Below, in pieces: positions 1 through 6,461 of a stretch of 58,708 bases of DNA (positions are counted from its first letter, which is position 1; each line of letters starts with the position of its first letter). Made by a program: the position numbers and the translations under genes. Source of the stretch: an uncultured bacterium (lineage in GTDB: Bacteria > Vulcanimicrobiota > Xenobia > Xenobiales > Xenobiaceae); NCBI GenBank assembly GCA_934644775.1, contig CAKUDB010000016.1, positions 1-58,708 of the forward strand. The letters are read 5' to 3'. Under the pieces are notes generated by a model. The model had not been told where the DNA came from and did no database searches. It saw only the letters and a list, made by a program, of their open reading frames with translations.

Positions 1-85
1 AGCGAAAGGCTCTTATACGCCTGTAGCTTGCTATAGGCGTAAACGTAGCCAGCGAGCGGAGAAACGGAGACTTTTGCCCCTATAC

Positions 86-300
86 CTTGGTTCCGCCTTC
101 CGCTATAAACTGTCCGCCAGCTATGAAATGAACAGGCCATAGCCCCAAAAGCAAGGTGCAGCACGTGCAACAATGCTGCGCGACCAAAACGAGCTTGGTT
201 CCGCCTTCCGCTATGAAATGTTCGCCAGCTATGAAATGAACGGGCTACAGCCCCAAAAGCAAGGCGCAGTAAGTGCAACGATACTGCGCACCCCAAAGGT
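86..300. repeat. two imperfect direct repeats of about 108 bp in a gene-free stretch
   Basis: Two adjacent copies begin with CTTGGTTCCGCCTTCCGCTAT at 86 and 194, and both continue through an AGCTATGAAATGAACGG-like stretch, GCCCCAAAAGCAAGG and a TGCAAC.AT.CTGCGC stretch. A third, more decayed partial copy (CGCGCAGTGCAAAAGGCGCT) seems to follow at about 340-365. The first 426 bases contain no credible coding region. The downstream ends of minus-strand genes point into this stretch, so it may be a decayed intergenic repeat. I do not recognise the family. Confidence 0.6.
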
Positions 301-426
301 GCTATAGCCAAAAAAAATGCGCGGCGAGTGTAAACTATGCCGCGCAGTGCAAAAGGCGCTAAGCCTAAAAGTCAGGCGTAAATTATATAGCGCACAGCCC
401 AAACAAGTTTAGTCTATACTGTCCGC

Positions 427-699
427 CTATGGTAAAATTTTGGCTCCTTTAGTCTCTTGTTGAGCTTGGCGCACAGCTTTAGCCAGTTGATCTGGGCAAG
501 AGGTTGGCTTAAGGCCGCAGGTAATACCTTGCAAGAGTGAGCTTATTTCCTCAACGGTATATCCTTCCACCAATTTGGCTATACCTTTAAGATTACCATT
601 ACAACCGCCGTCGAAACGGACGTTGCTTATCTTATTGCCCTCAATATCGAAATGAATAGCTCGAGAGCAAGTCCCTTTAGTTATGTAGGTATATTTCAT
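427..699 (-). CDS. TSCPD domain-containing protein (TIGR03905-like)
   Basis: A 90-residue soluble protein. It ends in the motif TSCPDQLAKAV that gives the TSCPD family its name, and has a CSRAIHFDIEG start and a GGCNGNLKGIAKLVEG core, so the spaced cysteines that may hold a metal or cofactor are all present. Length fits the short stand-alone TIGR03905 family. The domain is also found as an appendage of ribonucleotide reductases, but the stand-alone protein has no settled function. The ATG at 699 has an AGGAG ribosome site 6 bases upstream. It lies 24 bases beyond the end of the LolA-like gene on the same strand, so the two may be co-transcribed. Family assignment is good; role unknown. Confidence 0.85.
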   Translation of the reverse strand: MKYTYITKGTCSRAIHFDIEGNKISNVRFDGGCNGNLKGIAKLVEGYTVEEISSLLQGITCGLKPTSCPDQLAKAVRQAQQETKGAKILP

Positions 700-723
700 A
701 AAATCTCCTAAGCTGGTGTAAGT

Positions 724-1389
724 TTACTTATCTTCCTTTTTGAAGAACGAATCTGGTAAGTTTTTATTAAAGACGTAATTGGAGTATTTAGCAGTAGCGT
801 TAGCGTTAACCGCCACTTTGGGGAAGATAAACTGAGCGCTCATAGAATCGAACACTTGGTAGTTGTCCTTAATAATGTAGTTTACGTCGACGCTGAGTTT
901 ACCGTCATTCTTATAGTTAGTTACTTGACGGGGAACAGTATAGTCTTCGCAATTGACCCACATTTCTACACTGATAATATCACCCATACCTTGTTTGGGA
1001 AGCAAGAGCAAATGCCAAACTTTTTGATTGTTCAAAGTGGTTGTTTCTTTTACTCTACTGTTAAACTTCTCCAATTTGGGGAGGTTCCAACCAAAAATAT
1101 TGGGATATTTCTTTACATAGCTAGGAGCTTTTTCTAAAACGAGTTTATGTTTATCGGGGGCTTTGTAGTAATATTTGCCGCTCATGCTGGGATTGTAGGG
1201 AATAAAGGCCACTTTAGCGTGCAAAGAAATATCGATATTGGCTTGGTAGTCTTTAAGGCCCTGATTGAGAGCTTTTATTTTACTAAATATTTTATTAACT
1301 TCTTCGTCGGCTCGAGCTGGAGATGTTATCAATAAGGCTAAGCTGATAATCGATAAGCTTATAAGTAAGCTTTTAATATATTTTTTCAT
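724..1389 (-). CDS. exported LolA-like / outer-membrane lipoprotein-sorting-type protein
   Basis: A 221-residue protein with a clear signal peptide: MKKY, a hydrophobic run to about residue 22, then a cut near SPARA-DE. The mature part has the beta-rich pattern of the LolA/LolB and LolA-like lipoprotein-sorting families (a long stretch reading YYYKAPDKHKLVLEKAP, then HLLLLPK and VEMWVNCEDYTVPRQV), which form an open barrel for acyl chains. The pattern resembles the broad LolA-like family more than true chaperone LolA, so transport of lipoproteins is only inferred. Start ATG at 1389 has AAAGGAG nine bases upstream. It suggests a periplasm and outer membrane. The next gene downstream is the TSCPD protein. 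Confidence 0.6.
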   Translation of the reverse strand: MKKYIKSLLISLSIISLALLITSPARADEEVNKIFSKIKALNQGLKDYQANIDISLHAKVAFIPYNPSMSGKYYYKAPDKHKLVLEKAPSYVKKYPNIFGWNLPKLEKFNSRVKETTTLNNQKVWHLLLLPKQGMGDIISVEMWVNCEDYTVPRQVTNYKNDGKLSVDVNYIIKDNYQVFDSMSAQFIFPKVAVNANATAKYSNYVFNKNLPDSFFKKEDK

Positions 1390-1551
1390 ATCTATATTCT
1401 CCTTTAGATAAAAGGGAAATGAACTAACAACACCGCAATCGGGTTCTTTTGTTAGAATCTTAAAGCTCTCTCCTGCTAATTAGTTTCCTTCTGGAGAACT
1501 TTCTCATATTTTTTTATCTTTTGGGACTGGAAATTTTTTGGAGAAGCTGAT

Positions 1552-3084
1552 TTAGCGATAAGTAGCGGCATCTAAAGCTTTGCTTGATGGAGGTTTAGCT
1601 TTAAGGACATCTTTACTCGTATCGGTAATAGCATCTAGGGGATCGCCGCTCTTGTTGGTGGCTGCTCCGTCAAAGTCATGTTCGGGATACATAAAACCGT
1701 TAGCGTCTAAACGCATACGGGGATTGCGATCCCTTTTGTTTTGTGGAGTATTCTCCAGCGGATCTAGTCCGAGATCAGGATCGTTCCTTCTGTTCTTTCC
1801 TCCTACTTTGGGCAATTCGGGAATAGCTGGCGGGGGAGCAACCTGAAGGGGAGGGATATTCTCTTGAGGCCTATGGCGATAAACTTTGGGTGTTTTAGGT
1901 GGCTGACTATAGGGGCGACGGGGCGGTTGAGAAGCTTTCTTCCCTTCATAACGTGGATAAGACTGCTCTGTCTTTGGTGGAGTCGGAACAGGTGGGGGAG
2001 CGGGGACAGCTTGAGGAGGAGTGTAGGGAGGTTCCGGCTCTAAATTAGTGGGAATAGAAGGAGCAAAATCGTCATCATCATTAGCTGGCACTTGAGTAGT
2101 CTCAGCTGCATCGAAAGACTGATCTAAGTTGGGCTGCCAAGCTTTCTTGTCACGGAAACGCTGGAAGTCGGCATCTTCCTGCATATCGTTAGTTCTATCT
2201 TCAATAGGATTGTTGGGGGTAGAAACTACTTTCTTCTTCTTTTTAGTTTGAGGCTCCAAAATGCGCTCATCGATCTTTATTCCATATTTGGTTTGTATAT
2301 CGGAGAGTCTATTCCATTGATTATTCCAAGTAAACCAGGTGTCTTTTTCCGCTTGGTGAGGTTTATTGGCGCTATTTTCGCTTATTTCTAGCTGCTGTCC
2401 AGCGCGGAGCTTAAACTTTACTGAAGAATTGGCAGTACGTATAACGGTCACTTGGCCCTGGCTAACTACAATTTGGCTTTGCTCAGTCGCAGCTCCCGAT
2501 GTTTGCTGACTAACCATATATTTGGCGTCTAAAGGGGTAATATTACAATATTTTGTTGATAAAGAGATTTTAGTATCGGAAGTATTGGCAGCAAAAAGTT
2601 TACCCTTGTATAAAGTTACTTCAATAAAAGTTTTATCGTTTTCTTTTTTAACTTTGTTAAATTTGAAGCTGGTATGGGCGTAGGCGCGTAAGGTAGCTCC
2701 TCCGGGAAGTTCGATAAGATAAACCTTTTCTGAGCCGGTTTTGATAATCTGGTCTTTAGTTAACTGGCTAGGAACTGGCAAGCTATTCCATTCTGAGGGG
2801 CTGACATTGATCTTAGCATCTTGGCCTAGAGTTAAAGTTGCTGGCAAAGTTAGGTCGTTAGTTTTGTCTTGAGGGGTGAAAAAATAAATGCAGCTACAGA
2901 CAACTACTATAGCAAAGAGCAATAACCCTGAGCCTATCGCTACATAAGGACTGATGTCACGAGTTTGGTTTCGCTCTTGAGAAGGCATTTGATAATCATA
3001 AGCGTCAAAATTCGGCTTTTCTTGCTTCTCTTCGCTCTGTGGAGAATTATCTGGCAAGTCGGGCGCTATACGATCTTGGCTCAT
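1552..3084 (-). CDS. single-pass membrane protein with FecR-like domain and proline-rich tail
   Basis: About 510 residues from the ATG at 3084, preceded by a good GAGGG site five bases upstream; a longer frame to 3129 lacks this. The order is a short acidic/polar cytoplasmic head, one transmembrane helix at about residues 47-69 (YVAIGSGLLLFAIVVVCSC), and a beta-rich region (about 75-240) with the FecR-like pattern of TLRAYAHTSFKFNKV, VTLYKGKLFAANT and RAGQQLEISE. A long Pro-rich, low-complexity tail (about 300-480) follows. FecR domains sense or organise at the periplasmic face in anti-sigma systems and in uncharacterised surface proteins. No sigma factor gene is adjacent, so a signalling role is not supported here. 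The tail may span or bind peptidoglycan. Confidence 0.55.
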   Translation of the reverse strand: MSQDRIAPDLPDNSPQSEEKQEKPNFDAYDYQMPSQERNQTRDISPYVAIGSGLLLFAIVVVCSCIYFFTPQDKTNDLTLPATLTLGQDAKINVSPSEWNSLPVPSQLTKDQIIKTGSEKVYLIELPGGATLRAYAHTSFKFNKVKKENDKTFIEVTLYKGKLFAANTSDTKISLSTKYCNITPLDAKYMVSQQTSGAATEQSQIVVSQGQVTVIRTANSSVKFKLRAGQQLEISENSANKPHQAEKDTWFTWNNQWNRLSDIQTKYGIKIDERILEPQTKKKKKVVSTPNNPIEDRTNDMQEDADFQRFRDKKAWQPNLDQSFDAAETTQVPANDDDDFAPSIPTNLEPEPPYTPPQAVPAPPPVPTPPKTEQSYPRYEGKKASQPPRRPYSQPPKTPKVYRHRPQENIPPLQVAPPPAIPELPKVGGKNRRNDPDLGLDPLENTPQNKRDRNPRMRLDANGFMYPEHDFDGAATNKSGDPLDAITDTSKDVLKAKPPSSKALDAATYR

Positions 3085-3307
3085 ACATACCCTCACAATT
3101 TTCTTTAGTATGTGGATGTGAAGCAACATCCAATAATCCGTTAAGTTTTTCTCTAGAACATTTACTTAGACCTTTTGGAGTAGATTTATAGAGAAAAAGT
3201 TCACCGGTTACGGACTCTTGCTTAAAGGTAGGGCAGAGTCAATTAGTGAAGTGGTGCAGCCATTTTTTATCCACAAGTGAAAAATTTCTTTAGATTGTGA
3301 AGTCGTG

Positions 3308-3688
3308 ATGGATTTTATAACTGGTTTTGTCGCCCATTGGTGGGATCTATGTGTAAATTATTATAAGGTGAATCCGGTAATTTTTATTACTATGTACTCT
3401 ATCAAAAGTGTGATCTTTTGGTGGACGATTATCTATATAGTGAAGCTGGCTTTAGCAAAAAAGTGGAATGCTATTCCCGGTTGGGTTTTTCTTAACGTTT
3501 CTACTAATGTTTCGCCTTGGGTTTATATTTGGATCTGGGGAGAAAATTTGCCTTTTTGGTATTCCTATATGGTCTATTTTATTGGCGGCTGGGCTATTTG
3601 TTATTTAATTTGGGATGTGCGCCGTCGTTTAAAAGAGCATGATGAACAGGAAAAAAAAGCCGAAGAATCTGCCTCTAATGAGCCTTAG
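3308..3688 (+). CDS. small integral membrane protein of unknown function
   Basis: About 126 residues, aromatic-rich, with probably three membrane segments (about residues 22-45, 55-75 and 82-102 by hydrophobicity) and a charged cytoplasmic tail full of Lys, Glu and Arg (RRRLKEHDEQEKKAEES). An ATG at 3308 follows a GTG at 3305 in the same frame; I chose the ATG, and the ribosome site is weak. It is divergent from the FecR-like gene with 223 bases between. I do not recognise a family. The base pattern is typical of coding sequence, so I believe the gene is real. Confidence 0.6.
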   Translation: MDFITGFVAHWWDLCVNYYKVNPVIFITMYSIKSVIFWWTIIYIVKLALAKKWNAIPGWVFLNVSTNVSPWVYIWIWGENLPFWYSYMVYFIGGWAICYLIWDVRRRLKEHDEQEKKAEESASNEP

Positions 3689-3741
3689 AGCAGCTTAGTT
3701 TGAGAAAGATGAAAAAATGTAGCGTTTTTTTTATAAAGTCC

Positions 3742-3770
3742 TTGACTCGTCTATGTTGGTGTGGTATAAA
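3742..3770 (+). promoter_or_regulatory. sigma70-type promoter of the first tRNA-Arg
   Basis: TTGACT (3742-3747) and TATAAA (3765-3770) are separated by exactly 17 bases, and the tRNA begins 55 bases after the -10 box. The second tRNA-Arg copy has the same arrangement, which supports the call. Confidence 0.75.
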
Positions 3771-3825
3771 GTCTAGCGTAAGCGGTGAGCTTGCCCAGAA
3801 GCAAGCTGGCTGGAAAGATGTATAT

Positions 3826-3901
3826 GTACCCGTGGCTTAACGGATAGAGCGATTGGCTACGGACCAATAGGCTGGGGGTTCGAGTCCCTCCGGGTATACC
3901 A
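3826..3901 (+). tRNA. tRNA-Arg (anticodon ACG), copy 1
   Basis: A 76-base cloverleaf with encoded CCA. Acceptor GTACCCG pairs with CGGGTAT (the first pair is G-U). The anticodon stem ATTGG/CCAAT carries loop CTACGGA, giving anticodon ACG, and the T arm contains GGTTCGAGTCC. ACG is read as ICG after A34 deamination and decodes CGU/CGC/CGA. It is identical in sequence to the copy at 4113-4188. Confidence 0.95.
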
Positions 3902-3902
3902 C

Positions 3903-3935
3903 AAAGGGAGTTGATTAGTTTCAACTCTTTTTTTT
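3903..3935 (+). terminator. intrinsic terminator after tRNA-Arg copy 1
   Basis: Stem GAGTTGA/TCAACTC (extended by AAAG/CTTT) with loop TTAGTT, followed by a run of T ending at 3935. It starts two bases after the tRNA CCA end. Confidence 0.85.
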
Positions 3936-4027
3936 GTTTAAGTTGGTAAAGCTTTTTGGCTATTTATCTATAGCTGATTGCCTAAAGGCGTCCAATTAGA
4001 AAAATATCCCAGATCACTAATAATCTC

Positions 4028-4056
4028 TTGACTCTCCTAGTATAGTGTGCTATAAA
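4028..4056 (+). promoter_or_regulatory. sigma70-type promoter of the second tRNA-Arg
   Basis: TTGACT (4028-4033), 17-base spacer, TATAAA (4051-4056). Same elements and spacing as the promoter of copy 1, although the surrounding sequence differs. Confidence 0.75.
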
Positions 4057-4112
4057 AGTGCTGTTGAGTCGAGCTACTTTGGTGATTGGAGTGGCCCCTC
4101 TCAATTGTATGT

Positions 4113-4188
4113 GTACCCGTGGCTTAACGGATAGAGCGATTGGCTACGGACCAATAGGCTGGGGGTTCGAGTCCCTCCGGGTATACCA
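4113..4188 (+). tRNA. tRNA-Arg (anticodon ACG), copy 2
   Basis: Identical 76-base sequence to copy 1, including the encoded CCA, 287 bases downstream. It has its own promoter and terminator, so it is a separate transcription unit and not part of a polycistronic tRNA operon. Confidence 0.95.
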
Positions 4189-4192
4189 TAAA

Positions 4193-4223
4193 GAGAGTTG
4201 GTTAGTTCCAGCTCTTTTTTTTT
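4193..4223 (+). terminator. intrinsic terminator after tRNA-Arg copy 2
   Basis: Stem GAGTTGG/CCAGCTC (one G-U pair), loop TTAGTT as in copy 1, then nine T. The stem differs from copy 1 at compensating positions, so the duplicated unit has been kept functional. Confidence 0.85.
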
Positions 4224-4298
4224 ATTTGAGTAATTATCCTTATCTAGGTGAATTTATCTTTTTGCAAGGATAGCTAGGTAAAGACTATACAAAGAGAA

Positions 4299-4327
4299 TC
4301 CCCCCTTCTCCAGGAGGGAAGGGGGGA
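4299..4327. repeat. strong GC hairpin without T tract
   Basis: TCCCCCCTTCTC pairs with GGGAAGGGGGGA around a five-base loop. It lies between the second tRNA terminator and the tail of the convergent dnaJ-like gene. There is no T run on either side, so it is not a classical terminator. It could block read-through or stabilise a 3' end. Confidence 0.4.
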
Positions 4328-4430
4328 GCGCTAGAACCTGCTTCTTGGCTACCTATGATTGGTAACTCTCTATATATAAAATATAAAAGTAGTGGGTATA
4401 AATGGTAGGCTTGGCGCTTTAGCTGGCTTT

Positions 4431-5045
4431 CTATTGCAAGATCGAGAGGAAGCGTTGGCTGTGTCTGTCATTTGGCTTTAATCGTAAGCAAGTTTGTAAA
4501 GCTTGTTTAGCTTCGTCAAATTTCCCCAGTTTATAGCATATAACGGCCAAATCGTAATAAATTTCCATCACTTCGGGATCGGCGGCCACGGCTTGTTGTA
4601 ATTGTAAGCGACATTCTTCGCGCAGTTCTGGCTGATCGGCCATACCCATTACCATAGCTAGTATGCCTCTAGCTCTAGCACTATCGCGCTTAGGCTTCGG
4701 TTTTTGACCAAAAAGAGCCATAATCTTTTGCCAGAAAGTAGGTTTGGGTTGATGCTTTTTTAATTCAGTCGAGCTCATAACCATAGCTTCAATATCTACG
4801 TCGCCATCAAAATCTTTGGGAACGCGCATCTTAAATAGGCCGACATTATCGTATTCTTGGCGTTGTTTGGGATCGGAAAGCACTTCGTAAGCTTTGGTAA
4901 TAGCTACCATCATTTCCTGAGCTTTTTCAGGATCTCCCTGATAAACATCGGGATGGTAAATCTTTGAGAGTTTGCGATAGGCATTTTTTATCATATCTGT
5001 ATTGGCACTGGGGCTTACTCCGAGAACTAAATAATGATCACGCAT
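4431..5045 (-). CDS. J-domain protein with C-terminal TPR region
   Basis: A 204-residue co-chaperone-like protein. Residues 4-68 are a full J domain with the HPD motif at 31-33 (YHPDVYQG) that stimulates DnaK ATPase activity, ending in EVLSDPKQRQEYD. The Gly/Phe region, zinc fingers and substrate domain of DnaJ are missing. Instead a basic linker (about 95-125) leads to a helical end with a TPR-like pair (YYDLAVICYKLGKFDEAKQ). It is therefore a class III J protein that recruits Hsp70 to a specific partner, not general DnaJ. AAAGGAG lies eight bases before the ATG at 5045. The partner is unknown. Confidence 0.8.
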   Translation of the reverse strand: MRDHYLVLGVSPSANTDMIKNAYRKLSKIYHPDVYQGDPEKAQEMMVAITKAYEVLSDPKQRQEYDNVGLFKMRVPKDFDGDVDIEAMVMSSTELKKHQPKPTFWQKIMALFGQKPKPKRDSARARGILAMVMGMADQPELREECRLQLQQAVAADPEVMEIYYDLAVICYKLGKFDEAKQALQTCLRLKPNDRHSQRFLSILQ

Positions 5046-5374
5046 ATCGAAATCTCCTTTAATATCTCTCTTAAACTGCTGTAGAAGTACCGAAAAATAC
5101 AGTCTATTCAGTGTTCACTTTCGGCGGCGCTTTTCAATAGTAAAACGACTCTTCCCTTTTTAGTATGGACTTTTGCCTATTTTTGCCCCAATATTTTAGG
5201 GCTGTGCCTCTAAGCCAGGATTTTTAGGTATGGCGGCGTAAAAAGCTCGATCGAAGAGCTGCGAGAAGGCAGCTTTCCGCAAAGGTGCGTCTTTAGTTGC
5301 AGCGCTACTGAGGTAGTCTGCTGTAAGAAATAACGTAGTTATCAAAATAGTGTTAGTTGGTATTGGAGTTTTAT
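5046..5374 (+). other. gene-free divergent region and structured pheS leader
   Basis: 329 bases between dnaJ-like (minus) and pheS (plus). Before pheS are several successive hairpins: AGCTC/GAGCT and the overlapping AGCTGC/GCAGCT (about 5240-5275), CTAC/GTAG with GCAG/CTGC (about 5299-5322) and ATAAC/GTTAT (about 5331-5343). The overlap of the first two means they exclude each other. I saw no T-box signature (AGGGTGGNACCGCG), no Phe-rich leader peptide that I would trust, and no terminator T tract. Attenuation control is possible but unproven. Confidence 0.3.
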
Positions 5375-6403
5375 ATGTCTACTCTTGAACAGTTAACTCA
5401 GCTTAGAACTTTAGCTGAACAGAAGATTGCCGAAGCTTCTAATCAGCAAGTTATAGATGAACTTTGGACTAAAATTTTTGGTCGTAAAGGTGGCGAACTG
5501 ACTACCATTTTGCGCGGTGTTAAAGATATTCCCGCCGAAGAACGTCCCGAATTTGGTCGGGTTGCCAACGAAGTGAAAGCCGCTATAGAAAAAGCTTTTG
5601 CCGATCGTCGCGAGAGCCTCTATCAGGAAGAAATTACCCAGAAATTAAATTCTGAGCGTTTAGACGTTACTTTGCCAGGTCGCTGGGCTGAGCCTGGACG
5701 TATCCATTTATTAAGCGCTACTTTGCGTCGCATTAAAGAAATTTTCAAGGGCTTGGGCTATAGCGTTATGTCTGGCCCTGAAGTTGAAACCGACTATTAT
5801 AACTTCGAAGCTTTAAATATTCCCGCCAATCATCCCAGCCGCGAAATGTGGGACTCTTTCTTCTTACGTGAAGGTTTGCTTATGCGCAGCCATACTTCTC
5901 CCAATCAAGTGCGCGTTATGGAAAAACAAGAGCCGCCGGTTCGAGTTATTTGTCCTGGCAAGTGCTATCGCCGCGACGCTGTCGACGCCACTCACTTCTG
6001 GGAGTTCCATCAGGTGGAAGGCCTTTTGGTAGATGAAAAAGTTACTTTCTCCGACTTAAAAGGCACCTTGGAACTGTTTGCCAAGGGTATGTTCGGCTCA
6101 CGCCGTAAAGCCCGTTTCAATCCTTCTTATTTTCCCTTTACTGAGCCCTCTGCCGAAGTAATGGTAGACTGTTTCGTTTGTGACGGTAAAGGCTGCCGTG
6201 TTTGCAAAAATAGCGGCTGGATCGAAATTATGGGCGCTGGTATGGTCCATCCTCGCGTACTTAAAGGCGTAGGTTACGATCCCGAGCGTTATACTGGTTT
6301 TGCCTTTGGTATGGGCGTAGAGCGTATTGCTATGCTTAGTTGTGCTATTGACGATATTCGCCAATTTTATGAGGACGATTTGCGTTTCTTGCGTCAGTTC
6401 TAA
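5375..6403 (+). CDS. pheS: phenylalanine--tRNA ligase alpha subunit
   Basis: About 342 residues, the usual PheS length. It forms the alpha2beta2 enzyme with PheT and holds the class II catalytic core that activates Phe and charges tRNA-Phe. Visible parts are an N-terminal coiled coil (about 1-85), class II motif 2 around FWEFHQVEGLLVD, the Phe-pocket region PFTEPSAEV, and motif 3 GMGVERIAML near the end. A CFVCDGKGCRVCKNSGW Cys cluster is present as in many bacterial PheS. I start at the ATG at 5375 with GGAG six bases upstream; the frame extends to a TTG at 5357 without a ribosome site. pheT follows after 58 bases. Confidence 0.97.
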   Translation: MSTLEQLTQLRTLAEQKIAEASNQQVIDELWTKIFGRKGGELTTILRGVKDIPAEERPEFGRVANEVKAAIEKAFADRRESLYQEEITQKLNSERLDVTLPGRWAEPGRIHLLSATLRRIKEIFKGLGYSVMSGPEVETDYYNFEALNIPANHPSREMWDSFFLREGLLMRSHTSPNQVRVMEKQEPPVRVICPGKCYRRDAVDATHFWEFHQVEGLLVDEKVTFSDLKGTLELFAKGMFGSRRKARFNPSYFPFTEPSAEVMVDCFVCDGKGCRVCKNSGWIEIMGAGMVHPRVLKGVGYDPERYTGFAFGMGVERIAMLSCAIDDIRQFYEDDLRFLRQF

Positions 6404-6461
6404 TTGTTAGGCCAAGTTGCCAACTATGACGGCGGGGGAGAGTTATTAAACGAGGAAAAAA

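Noticed and set aside
86..300. CRISPR array
   Set aside because: Only two or three diverged long copies, no short spacers, no cas genes.
4058..4273. 71-codon open frame across the second tRNA-Arg
   Set aside because: It runs through a tRNA gene and its terminator and has no ribosome site.
5046..5374. T-box riboswitch for pheS
   Set aside because: No AGGGTGGNACCGCG antiterminator element and no terminator before the gene.
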